DNA of 64,000 nt. Origin: Salinibacterium sp. SWN248. Its GTDB lineage: Bacteria > Actinomycetota > Actinomycetes > Actinomycetales > Microbacteriaceae. Position 1 is the stretch's first letter. Every line of letters starts with the position of its first letter. A program made the translations under genes and the position numbers. Location of the stretch: NCBI RefSeq assembly GCF_015864575.1, contig NZ_JADYWW010000001.1, forward strand, positions 1,759,719-1,823,718, in the 5' to 3' direction. Below, piece after piece: positions 17,989-25,663 of this stretch. The notes under the pieces are model-generated. The model worked only from the letters and a program-made list of their open reading frames with translations. It was not told the origin of the DNA and searched no databases.

Positions 17989-18618
17989 CTACCCGTCACC
18001 TTCGCGTCGAGCTAGGGCGTTCTGTGCTGCGAAGTCGTCGCCGCCCTGGCGTTCTGATTCCTCTTCGATGGGGTCATCGAAATCGATGAGTGTCAGTGTG
18101 CCTTCGTCGTGGCGGAAGCTATGCACTGAGCCGTTGGCGATTCGTCCGTGGGGGTGCCCCGGAGCGACCGTGGCGAGCACCGTCGCGATGACTCCGCCGT
18201 GAGCTACCACGATGATTGACTCGCCGTGATGGTGCTCGGCCAAGCGAACGAGAGCGGGAACAACACGCTTCGCTACATCCTCGCGTGGCTCTCGGCCAGG
18301 AACTTCAACGTCGGTCGGATAACGGGCATCGATTTCACTATCGGTGCAGCCTTCGGCAACTCCATAGTTGCGTTCGACAATCGCGGCTACGGGTTGGGGA
18401 GCAGGAAGCCCGACGATGCCCGCAATAATCTCTGCGGTTTCCATCGCCCGTGAGAGCGGACTCGCGAAGATACCGTCCCACTGACGGCGAGCAAGAAGTT
18501 GCCCAGTTGTGCGTGCCTGCTCGCGACCCGTGTCGTTGAGAGGAATGTCGGTACTGCCCTGAATGCGACGCTCGAGATTCCAGTCGGTCTCTCCATGGCG
18601 CACGAGATAAATGAACAC
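17989..18618 (-). CDS. Histidine phosphatase family protein
   Basis: A 209-residue member of the phosphoglycerate-mutase-like family. The phosphohistidine motif is RHGETDWN near the N-terminus, with the supporting ER (ASPLSRAMETAE) and the second histidine AHGGV. The substrate is not determined; such proteins are often annotated as PGM or as broad phosphatases. I chose GTG 18618 with GGAG 4 bases upstream over ATG 18639, giving the usual FIYLVRHGE start. The C-terminal 20 residues are charged and poorly conserved. Confidence 0.87.
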   Translation of the reverse strand: MFIYLVRHGETDWNLERRIQGSTDIPLNDTGREQARTTGQLLARRQWDGIFASPLSRAMETAEIIAGIVGLPAPQPVAAIVERNYGVAEGCTDSEIDARYPTDVEVPGREPREDVAKRVVPALVRLAEHHHGESIIVVAHGGVIATVLATVAPGHPHGRIANGSVHSFRHDEGTLTLIDFDDPIEEESERQGGDDFAAQNALARREGDG

Positions 18619-18673
18619 AACGCTCCGTTCACAACACAATGACCAGCGCAGAATACTCGGGCGATCTGCGCTG

Positions 18674-19504
18674 CTAGGCAGCTAAGCGCTCCACAAGTTC
18701 GCCAAGAACTGCGGAAGCGCCACCATCGATCTTAACGTCGGCGCGCTTATCGGCTTTGGTCGCTCCACGATTGATGATGACAAGGGGGATCTTCTTGCGC
18801 ATAGCTCGCTCAACAAGGCGGATGCCGGAATTGACGACGAGAGATGACCCCGCGACGATCATGGCATCCGACTGGTCCACGAGCGAGGCACCCAGCTGGA
18901 ATTTTCGCGTGGGAACGAACTCGCCAAAGAACACGACATCCGGCTTCAGAACCCCGCCGCAGACGGTGCACTCGGGGATCACGAAGTCGTCAACGTTGTG
19001 CACGTCAGCATCGCCGTCTGGATTAAGCGTGTGGGAGTCATCTTCTTCGAGCCACGGGTTCAGTTCAGAGATGCGGGCCGCTAGGGGAGTGCGGGCAAAA
19101 TACTGTCCGCATCGCAAGCACCGAGCACGATCGATGCTGCCATGCACATCAACAACACGGTTGGAGCCAGCGCGTAAGTGCAAACCATCGACGTTCTGAG
19201 TCACGATGCCGTTGCTGATCCCTCGGCGTTCAAACTCGGCAAGGGCATCGTGGCCCTCATTCGGCGTCGAAGAAGCAAAACGTTTCCAGCCAAGGTGGCT
19301 ACCAGCCCAATAGCGTTTGCGAAAATCAGGCGAGCTCTGAAACTGTTGAAAAGTCATCGGATTGCGCACTGCGGCGCCTTCACCGCGATAATCGGGTATG
19401 CCCGAATCGGTGCTAATACCAGCGCCGGTGAGTACGCTAATGACCTTGCCCTGAAGCAGCTCTGCAGCACGATCGATTTCGTTGCTGATCGGGAGTGTGT
19501 TCAC
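18674..19504 (-). CDS. NAD-dependent protein deacetylase (sirtuin)
   Basis: Sir2-family enzyme that removes acyl groups from lysines using NAD. In 276 residues it shows GAGIST (27-32), TQNVDGLH (102-109), the catalytic H121 and a zinc site C129/C132 paired with the CTVC pair. About 40 extra residues rich in Asp lie between the two cysteine pairs (WLEEDDSH ... DADVHNVDD), an insertion larger than in compact bacterial sirtuins. It starts at GTG 19504, with TACGCT at 19516-19511, 6 bases upstream. It is divergent from the TrmH-type methyltransferase with 52 bp between starts. Confidence 0.93.
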   Translation of the reverse strand: MNTLPISNEIDRAAELLQGKVISVLTGAGISTDSGIPDYRGEGAAVRNPMTFQQFQSSPDFRKRYWAGSHLGWKRFASSTPNEGHDALAEFERRGISNGIVTQNVDGLHLRAGSNRVVDVHGSIDRARCLRCGQYFARTPLAARISELNPWLEEDDSHTLNPDGDADVHNVDDFVIPECTVCGGVLKPDVVFFGEFVPTRKFQLGASLVDQSDAMIVAGSSLVVNSGIRLVERAMRKKIPLVIINRGATKADKRADVKIDGGASAVLGELVERLAA

Positions 19505-19556
19505 TCTCCAAGCGTAAGCACTTCGGGCTCATCCACTGCCATTTCAGATTCACCTG

Positions 19557-20390
19557 ATGGCGAAACCGCACAGTTGGGAACACACCGTGAACGTCATCCG
19601 GGTCACCGATCTCACCGATCCCCGCCTTAGCGACTTCGCCAACCTCACGGATGTTGCTCTGCGTCGCCGCACAGAACCGGCTGGCGGTCTCTACATTGCC
19701 GAGTCGTCCAAAGTGATTGCGCGTGCACTTCGGGCCGGTCATGTGCCACGCGCGGTACTCGTTCTCGAACAGTGGCTCGACGACGTGGCCGAGTTGCTCG
19801 GAGATTCTCCGGTTCCGGTGTACGTGGGGGAGTCGCAGCTGCTTGAACAGCTCACGGGCTTCAACCTGCACCGCGGCGCCCTGGCATCCATTCACCGTCC
19901 TGCCCTTCCCAGCGTTGCCGATCTGGTGGCGGATGCGCGCCGCATCGTCATTCTGGAGGACATCGTTGATCACACCAACGTCGGCGCAATTTTCCGCTCT
20001 GCCGCTGCGCTTGGGGCAGACGCGGTGCTCATTACGCCACGGTGCGCCGATCCGCTTTACCGGCGGAGCGTGCGGGTCAGCATGGGAACGGTTCTTCAAG
20101 TGCCATGGACTCGCCTCCAGAACTGGCCTGCTGACGCGGCCGATCTCAAGGCCGCGGGCTTTCATCTCGCAGCGCTCGCCCTCAACGATGACTCGGTCGA
20201 CCTTGACACTTTCGCCGCTGACGCCCCAGAGAAGGTTGCGCTGATCTTGGGGACAGAGGGCGACGGTCTTTCTCTGAGCACGATCGAAGCGGCCGATACC
20301 GTCGTCAAGATTCCCATGATGCACGGCGTCGATTCGCTCAATGTCGCCGCCGCCAGCGCAGTGGGTATGTACATGCTTCGAGCACGCTAA
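19557..20390 (+). CDS. RNA 2'-O-methyltransferase, TrmH/SpoU family
   Basis: SPOUT-class SAM-dependent methyltransferase that modifies a ribose in tRNA or rRNA. It has 277 residues: an N-terminal RNA-binding substrate domain, then motifs DHTNVGAIFRSAAALG, an ILGTEGDGLS loop and a C-terminal SLNVAAASAVGMYML, which form the knotted cofactor site. The start is uncertain: ATG 19557, or GTG 19587 (giving MNVIRVTDL, the more typical N-terminus). The exact RNA target cannot be told from sequence. Confidence 0.88.
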   Translation: MAKPHSWEHTVNVIRVTDLTDPRLSDFANLTDVALRRRTEPAGGLYIAESSKVIARALRAGHVPRAVLVLEQWLDDVAELLGDSPVPVYVGESQLLEQLTGFNLHRGALASIHRPALPSVADLVADARRIVILEDIVDHTNVGAIFRSAAALGADAVLITPRCADPLYRRSVRVSMGTVLQVPWTRLQNWPADAADLKAAGFHLAALALNDDSVDLDTFAADAPEKVALILGTEGDGLSLSTIEAADTVVKIPMMHGVDSLNVAAASAVGMYMLRAR

Positions 20391-20424
20391 CCACCGCCAT
20401 AGCTTCACCTGTTAGCGTTATCCG

Positions 20425-21651
20425 GTGCCGCTGACTCAACGCCAAATTTTCCGTCGTCGTCGTATTGTCGTATTTTCTGTTGTTGGCGCCGTTCTGGTGA
20501 CAGCGTTCTATCTGCCGCTGACGCTTCTCGCGCCGCTCGACGAGGTTTCGGCCCACGTTCTCCCCCTTGATGCACCGGTGCCAACGGAGCCCGAACTCAC
20601 CCTTCCCAGCTATGGCGCCTCGGCGATCGGTGCCCTCGACCGCCCCGGCGTGCTCGCGCAAGCGGGCAGCACTGATGCGGTTCCTATCGCATCCATCACG
20701 AAAATTATTACCTCTCTTGTAGTGCTCGACGCTAAACCACTTGAGGTGGATGAAGCGGGCCCGACCATTACGTTCGGGCCAACCGACCTCGAGTACTACT
20801 ACGAACAGCTCGCGCTATACGGGTCTGTTTCACCGGTCTATGACGGCCAGCAGCTGTCTCAACGCGACGTCATGACTGTTGTTTTGCTCCCCTCAGCCAA
20901 TAACTATGCTCAATCACTCGCGCACTGGGCATTCGGCTCTGAGGAAGCGTTCGTCGCCGCGGCGACAACCTGGCTGGCTGACAATGGCCTCGAGAACACG
21001 ACGCTTACAGAAGCATCCGGAATTCAGGAGACGAATCGAAGCACGGCGGGCGACCTCACTGAAATCGCGCGCTTGGCGATCGAGAATCCGGTCATCGCGC
21101 AGATCGTCTCGACCTCATCCGCAGACATTCCGGGTATAGGTGCAGTTCACAACAGCAACCAACTCCTCGGCATCGACGGCGTCGACGGGATTAAGACGGG
21201 AACTCTCGACGCGGGGTGGTCCTGCCTTCTGTTCTCCGCAGACGTGACCGTTGGTGATGAAGTCATCACTCTGGTTGGCGCGGTCGTCGGCGGGCCAAAC
21301 CACCCCACGATCAATGCGGCGATTCGCGAGCTCATTGCGGATGCCACTGCCGGGTTCTCCGAAGTTGAAGTTGCGACAGATGGGGAAGAGTTCGCGGACT
21401 ATGACACGCCGTGGGGCGATGAGTCTGCTGCAATCGCTGCGTCGACCGTCACTGCGGTGGTGTGGGGCGACGATGAGATCTCCGTAACAGTGGAAGCTGC
21501 CCCTGTTCGCCTTGCTGAGGCCGGGGAAAACGCGGGCACGCTTCACGTGCAGGTCGGCACGGAAACCTTCGAGATCCCACTGGTGTTTAGCAACGAAATC
21601 GATGATCCGGGGGTCTGGTGGAGACTCACAAACCCACAAAGCTTGTTTTAG
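20425..21651 (+). CDS. D-alanyl-D-alanine carboxypeptidase (PBP5/DacA-like)
   Basis: Penicillin-binding protein of the S11 family that trims the terminal D-Ala of peptidoglycan stems outside the membrane. A basic N-terminus and a hydrophobic segment (14-36) form an uncleaved anchor or signal. The active-site motifs are S90-I-T-K93, S157-A-N159 and K257-T-G259. It has 408 residues with a C-terminal beta domain. TAGCGT at 20413-20418 lies 6 bases before GTG 20425, so it is probably leaderless. Confidence 0.9.
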   Translation: MPLTQRQIFRRRRIVVFSVVGAVLVTAFYLPLTLLAPLDEVSAHVLPLDAPVPTEPELTLPSYGASAIGALDRPGVLAQAGSTDAVPIASITKIITSLVVLDAKPLEVDEAGPTITFGPTDLEYYYEQLALYGSVSPVYDGQQLSQRDVMTVVLLPSANNYAQSLAHWAFGSEEAFVAAATTWLADNGLENTTLTEASGIQETNRSTAGDLTEIARLAIENPVIAQIVSTSSADIPGIGAVHNSNQLLGIDGVDGIKTGTLDAGWSCLLFSADVTVGDEVITLVGAVVGGPNHPTINAAIRELIADATAGFSEVEVATDGEEFADYDTPWGDESAAIAASTVTAVVWGDDEISVTVEAAPVRLAEAGENAGTLHVQVGTETFEIPLVFSNEIDDPGVWWRLTNPQSLF

Positions 21652-21761
21652 TTATGGAATAAACACGGCACTCACAGGAGGTCGCGATAAGGTGGAGTGC
21701 ATCTGGAGCACTTGCTCGATTGACAAATGGCTGGGAAGTCATTCAAAACATCTGAGGTCAC

Positions 21762-22868
21762 GTGAGTAGTTCTCTCTCAGCCGATCCCACACGAATCATC
21801 AAGACTGGGCCCCGCGGAGTCGGTAGCCCGATGAGCGAATTCGCATCATTGTTGCGCACCGTTCGCGAAGCAGGTCTGTTGCGTCGCAACAGACGCTTCT
21901 ACATCATCACTTTTGCCGTGATTACCGTCGCTATGGCAGCCGCTTGGGTTGGTTTCGCGATGCTTGCCGGCACGTGGTACATCTTGTTGATCGCCGCGGC
22001 GATGGGCATCATTTTTACGCAATACGCATTTTTGACACACGAACTGGCGCATCGCCAAGTTTTTCAGTCCAGCAAGCTCAATGACACTCTGGGGCGGCTT
22101 ATGTCCGACCTCGTCGTGGGTATTAGCTACGCCTGGTGGATGAACAAGCACTCGCGTCACCACGCGAACCCCAACACGGTCGATAAAGACCCTGATATCG
22201 AGACTGACTTCATTATTTTCCAGAAGGAAAAGACTGTCGGCCTCAAGGGTATGACTAAGTTCATGGCTAAGCGCCAGGGCTACCTGTTCTTCCCAGCGCT
22301 CTTGCTTGAGGGCTTCAACCTTCATTCACACGCTTTCCAAGAGGTCTTCAACTTCAAGAAGAAGGTCGACAAGCGCTGGCTCGAGATCAGCCTCTTGCTC
22401 GTGCGCAACATCGGTTACCTTGCCGTCGTGTTCAGCTTCCTTCCGCTCGGCATGGCATTTGCCTTCTTGGGCGTTCAAATGGGAATCTTCGGGCTTTACA
22501 TGGGCGCATCGTTCGCTCCCAACCACAAGGGAATGCCGATCTTGCCCAAGGGGTCGAAGGTTGACTTCCTGCGTCGTCAAGTTCTGACGAGCCGCAACAT
22601 CCGTAGTGGTGTGTTCATGAACCACTTCATGGGTGGACTCAACTTCCAGATCGAGCACCACCTTTTCCCCACGATGCCGCGTCCGCATTTGCCTCTCGCC
22701 GCTGAAATGGTTAAGGAGTACTGCAAGACCAAGGACATCAAGTACACCGAGGTCGGGCTCGTCACGTCGTACGGCATAGTGATTCGCCACCTCAACGAAG
22801 TCGGCCTGAGCGCCGACGGTGATCCCTTCGACTGCCCCGCAGCCGGTCGCACCGGTTACACCGGGTAG
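21762..22868 (+). CDS. Membrane fatty acid desaturase
   Basis: Di-iron acyl-lipid or acyl-CoA desaturase of 368 residues with three histidine boxes: HELAH (93-97), HSRHH (130-134) and QIEHH (296-300). The Q in the third box fits front-end or DesA3-like desaturases. Two membrane helix pairs are visible (about 47-90 and 208-250). It would introduce double bases into membrane acyl chains, useful for fluidity in the cold. GTG 21762 is the start, and a 110-bp gap separates it from the carboxypeptidase. A strong terminator follows. No ferredoxin or reductase partner is adjacent. Confidence 0.91.
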   Translation: MSSSLSADPTRIIKTGPRGVGSPMSEFASLLRTVREAGLLRRNRRFYIITFAVITVAMAAAWVGFAMLAGTWYILLIAAAMGIIFTQYAFLTHELAHRQVFQSSKLNDTLGRLMSDLVVGISYAWWMNKHSRHHANPNTVDKDPDIETDFIIFQKEKTVGLKGMTKFMAKRQGYLFFPALLLEGFNLHSHAFQEVFNFKKKVDKRWLEISLLLVRNIGYLAVVFSFLPLGMAFAFLGVQMGIFGLYMGASFAPNHKGMPILPKGSKVDFLRRQVLTSRNIRSGVFMNHFMGGLNFQIEHHLFPTMPRPHLPLAAEMVKEYCKTKDIKYTEVGLVTSYGIVIRHLNEVGLSADGDPFDCPAAGRTGYTG

Positions 22869-22886
22869 CCCGCTAAGAAACATAAG

Positions 22887-22925
22887 AAAAGAGGGCCCCT
22901 GCCGCATTGGCAGGGGCCCTCTTTT
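22887..22925 (+). terminator. Strong intrinsic terminator after the desaturase gene
   Basis: A perfect 17-bp stem (22887-22903 with 22909-22925) with AAAA at the base on one side and TTTT on the other closes a 5-base loop (GCATT). The A/T ends make it usable in both directions. Confidence 0.9.
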
Positions 22926-22986
22926 CGTCTCCATCCGCTCACTAGCGGTGCGCTGACCACCGTGGGTACTGTGGCGCGCGTTGCTG

Positions 22987-23016
22987 CCCTCACGGGCCTC
23001 CTAGGGCCCGTGAGGG
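22987..23016 (-). terminator. Hairpin after the SGNH hydrolase gene
   Basis: A 12-bp GC-rich inverted repeat (22987-22998 with 23005-23016) lies 11 bases after the SGNH hydrolase stop on the minus strand. It has no T-run. Confidence 0.5.
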
Positions 23017-23026
23017 GCTCTTACGT

Positions 23027-23788
23027 TTAGAAACCCGGTCGTTTCGCTGTGACGTTGTCGCCCGACGATTGGTGACGGATCCGACGCAATACCCACGGCA
23101 CGAGGTGTTCACGAGCCCAGCCGATGTCTTCGACGCGCGCTTCGCGCCAGAGACGCGGAGGAAGCGGCTCTGGCCGGAAAGGCTCAAGTTCGTTGGCAAC
23201 ATTGAGGGAGTCGAGCACCATGCGAGCGACCGTGTGATGGCCAACGGGGGAGAAATGGAGGCGATCCGGCGACCACATACGCGGGTCCGCGAGTTCGCGC
23301 AGCGCCCACATGTCCGCGACGACGGCGTCGTGGCGTTGGGCTACAGCGCGAATGTTTTCGTTGTAGATGGCAACTTTGCCGCGCATGCGATTGAGGACGG
23401 GAGTCATCCCGATATCAGGGCCGGTAAAAAGCACGACTGTAGCGCCATCCCGGCGAAGCTGCTCAACGAGAGTATCTACGCGCTGAGCGACCTCATCGGC
23501 ATCCGAGCCTGGGCGGATGATGTCATTGCCGCCAGCAGAGACGGTGATGAGGTCAGGCTTGAGCTCCATCGCCGGCTCGAGCTGTTCAGCGGCAACCTGA
23601 TTGAGTAGCCGACCGCGAATCGCCAAGTTGGCATACGCGAAGTCTGGTTTGTGGGCGCCGAGCACTTCCGCAACGCGGTCAGCCCACCCACGGTTACCGC
23701 CGGGGGAGTTGGCTTCGGGGTCGCCGATGCCCTCCGTAAAGGAATCTCCGATGGCAACATATCTGCTCCACGGGTGTTGTTCTTGCAT
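23027..23788 (-). CDS. SGNH/GDSL hydrolase
   Basis: A 253-residue esterase/lipase-like enzyme with all four blocks intact: G14-D15-S16 (block I, AIGDSFTEG), the block II glycine, GGND (block III) and DRLH (block V). There is no signal peptide, so it is cytoplasmic. ATG 23788 was chosen over the upstream extension to 23917 because the family begins just before the GDS motif. The substrate is unknown. This active enzyme contrasts with the two degenerate SGNH-like proteins at 35852 and 37808. Confidence 0.88.
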   Translation of the reverse strand: MQEQHPWSRYVAIGDSFTEGIGDPEANSPGGNRGWADRVAEVLGAHKPDFAYANLAIRGRLLNQVAAEQLEPAMELKPDLITVSAGGNDIIRPGSDADEVAQRVDTLVEQLRRDGATVVLFTGPDIGMTPVLNRMRGKVAIYNENIRAVAQRHDAVVADMWALRELADPRMWSPDRLHFSPVGHHTVARMVLDSLNVANELEPFRPEPLPPRLWREARVEDIGWAREHLVPWVLRRIRHQSSGDNVTAKRPGF

Positions 23789-23942
23789 ACGTCTAGCCTG
23801 TCTCAAAATCTGCCTGTGCGCTACCCGGGTGGTTCCTGTGAACAGCCTGTATTGCTTTGACCCCCGGATAGGGCACGTGGTTATCTCTTCTCTGTTGGTT
23901 TTCATACCGAAGACCACTTAACAACCGTTTGGAGAACACACA

Positions 23943-24206
23943 ATGGGAATCATCGGCTGGATCGTACTGGGACTCATCGCCGGAGCTATCGCTAAGGCAA
24001 TCTTGCCCGGACGCCAGGGCGGCGGTTGGCTCGCAACACTCCTTCTGGGTGTCGTTGGAGCACTCGTCGGAGGATTCGTGGGAGGCGCCATCTTTGGCAT
24101 TGGCCTCGAAGAGTTCTTCTCCATCGAAACGTGGCTCGTAGCCATCGGCGGCTCAGTGCTCGTGCTCTTCCTCTATGGACTGATCACGCGCGGCTCACGT
24201 CGCTAA
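23943..24206 (+). CDS. GlsB/YeaQ/YmgE family stress membrane protein
   Basis: An 87-residue glycine-rich protein with three hydrophobic helices (about 2-20, 28-52, 62-81) and the family start MGIIGWIVLGLIAGAIAKAI. This transglycosylase-associated family is linked to envelope or general stress but has no defined activity. GGAGAA precedes ATG 23943, and a cUUCGg-loop terminator follows. Confidence 0.88.
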   Translation: MGIIGWIVLGLIAGAIAKAILPGRQGGGWLATLLLGVVGALVGGFVGGAIFGIGLEEFFSIETWLVAIGGSVLVLFLYGLITRGSRR

Positions 24207-24218
24207 ACACTCTTGGGT

Positions 24219-24254
24219 AAAAGGGGCGGTGCACTTCGGTGCACCGCCCCTTTT
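24219..24254 (+). terminator. Intrinsic terminator with UUCG tetraloop
   Basis: A perfect 16-bp stem (24219-24234 with 24239-24254) is closed by C(TTCG)G, the exceptionally stable tetraloop; AAAA and TTTT flank the GC-rich core. It follows the stress membrane protein gene. Confidence 0.9.
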
Positions 24255-24331
24255 CTGTGGTTGCCGCGATTCTCCAGCGAAGGTGTCCGAGCCTTGTCCT
24301 CACCGTCAGAGGCACCTGCGACAATGGCGCT

Positions 24332-25579
24332 ATGGGTAAGCAAGACGGTCGCACGCGCCATGTAACCGCGCCGGGAGTTGACGACAGCACTGCCACCATC
24401 CTGCACGTCGACATGGACGCGTTTTTCGCCTCCGTCGAGCTGCTCGATCACCCCGAGCTCATCGGCAAGCCCGTCATTGTGGGGCACAACTCAGTTCGCT
24501 CAGTGGTCACTGCTGCGACCTACGAAGCTCGCAAGTACGGCGTCAATTCTGCGATGCCCATGGCCCTTGCCCTGCGCCGGTGCCCGAATGCAATCGTCCT
24601 AGAGCCACATTTCGAGCGCTATCAACATTTCTCTTCCGTCGTCTTCGATATCTGCGACCAGCTCACGCCCAAGGTGGAACGTCTGGGCATCGACGAAGCA
24701 TTCCTGGATGTCGCGGGCGCACGTGCCATCTACGGCTCACCCATCGAGGTAGCCACACTGCTGCGCCGGCGGGTATTTGCAGAGACCGGCCTCGTCTGTT
24801 CGGTAGGGGCCGCCGCATCGAAGTACGTGGCGAAGGTCGCGTCGGGGTTGTCTAAGCCCGATGGACTGCTGGTTATTCCTGCCGACCAGACGATCGAATT
24901 CTTGCATCCGCTGCCCATCACCGCCCTGTGGGGCGTCGGCGGCAAGACTGCCGAGTCGCTGCAGCAGCGTGGTTTCAGCACAATCGCAGACATCGCCCAT
25001 GCAGACCGAGAAACTCTGACGCGCGCGGTCGGTGAAGCTGGCGCAGTGAAGCTCCACAACCTCGCCTGGGGCAACGATCCCCGCAGCGTTGTTGAGCGTG
25101 CCGCAGAGAAGAGCATCGGGCACGAGACGACCTTTGAGTACAACGTGTTAGATGCCGATGAGATCCGCCGAGAATTGCTCCGGCTCTCCGGGAAGGTTGC
25201 CGCGCGGTTGCGAGGCGCTGGAATGGAGGCGAGCACCGTGGTGTTGAAGCTTCGGTTCGAAGACTTCAGCACAATCACCCGGTCGAAGAAATTGCCCGAC
25301 CCCACCGATCTCGGCCGCACCATTTACGAGACCGTGAGAGACGTGTATGCCGACTTCGCTCGCGAGGGTCGCCCCGTGCGTCTCGTCGGCGTCCGCGGCG
25401 AACAACTCGTTGAGCCCGGTGGAGGCCAGCTCAGCCTGTGGGACACCACCGACGGGTGGCGCGACGCCGAAGAGGCCATGGAAGCGGCATCTGCTCGCTT
25501 CGGAACTGGTGCCATTGGACCAGCGCGTCTTCTGGGCTCGCAACGTTCAGAACGGCCGCGCCTAGGTCAACGCGACTAA
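24332..25579 (+). CDS. dinB: DNA polymerase IV (Y-family)
   Basis: Translesion polymerase of 415 residues. Metal ligands are D27-M-D29 (HVDMDAFF) and D121-E122 (GIDEAF); helix-hairpin-helix and little-finger domains follow. The C-terminal GGGQLSLWD matches a beta-clamp binding peptide, so it should reach replication forks. ATG 24332 fits the -10-like GACAAT at 24320-24325 with 6 bases between. I saw no LexA box upstream, unlike the imuA operon. Confidence 0.95.
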   Translation: MGKQDGRTRHVTAPGVDDSTATILHVDMDAFFASVELLDHPELIGKPVIVGHNSVRSVVTAATYEARKYGVNSAMPMALALRRCPNAIVLEPHFERYQHFSSVVFDICDQLTPKVERLGIDEAFLDVAGARAIYGSPIEVATLLRRRVFAETGLVCSVGAAASKYVAKVASGLSKPDGLLVIPADQTIEFLHPLPITALWGVGGKTAESLQQRGFSTIADIAHADRETLTRAVGEAGAVKLHNLAWGNDPRSVVERAAEKSIGHETTFEYNVLDADEIRRELLRLSGKVAARLRGAGMEASTVVLKLRFEDFSTITRSKKLPDPTDLGRTIYETVRDVYADFAREGRPVRLVGVRGEQLVEPGGGQLSLWDTTDGWRDAEEAMEAASARFGTGAIGPARLLGSQRSERPRLGQRD

Positions 25580-25632
25580 TCGCTCGCGCTTTTCACGCCC
25601 CGAGGCCCGAAACACTCCGAACACGAACTCGG

Positions 25633-25655
25633 TTGTCAGTAGAGAACGGTAAAGT
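25633..25655 (+). promoter_or_regulatory. RecA-independent (PafBC-type) DNA damage promoter
   Basis: TTGTCAGTA (25633-25641), 8 bases, then TAAAGT (25650-25655). The mycobacterial RecA-independent consensus is TTGTCRGTG-N8-TANNNT, so 8 of 9 upstream bases, the exact spacing and the -10 all match. The helicase GTG follows 8 bases after the -10. PafB and PafC, the activators of this promoter class, are encoded at 62091-64000. Confidence 0.75.
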
Positions 25656-25663
25656 CTTATCAA

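Noticed and set aside
19437-20408. 323-codon open frame on the minus strand
   Set aside because: Antisense of the TrmH-type gene, and it would collide with the sirtuin.
24256-24331. LexA box upstream of dinB
   Set aside because: No GAAC-N4-GTTC pattern found; only a -10-like GACAAT is visible.
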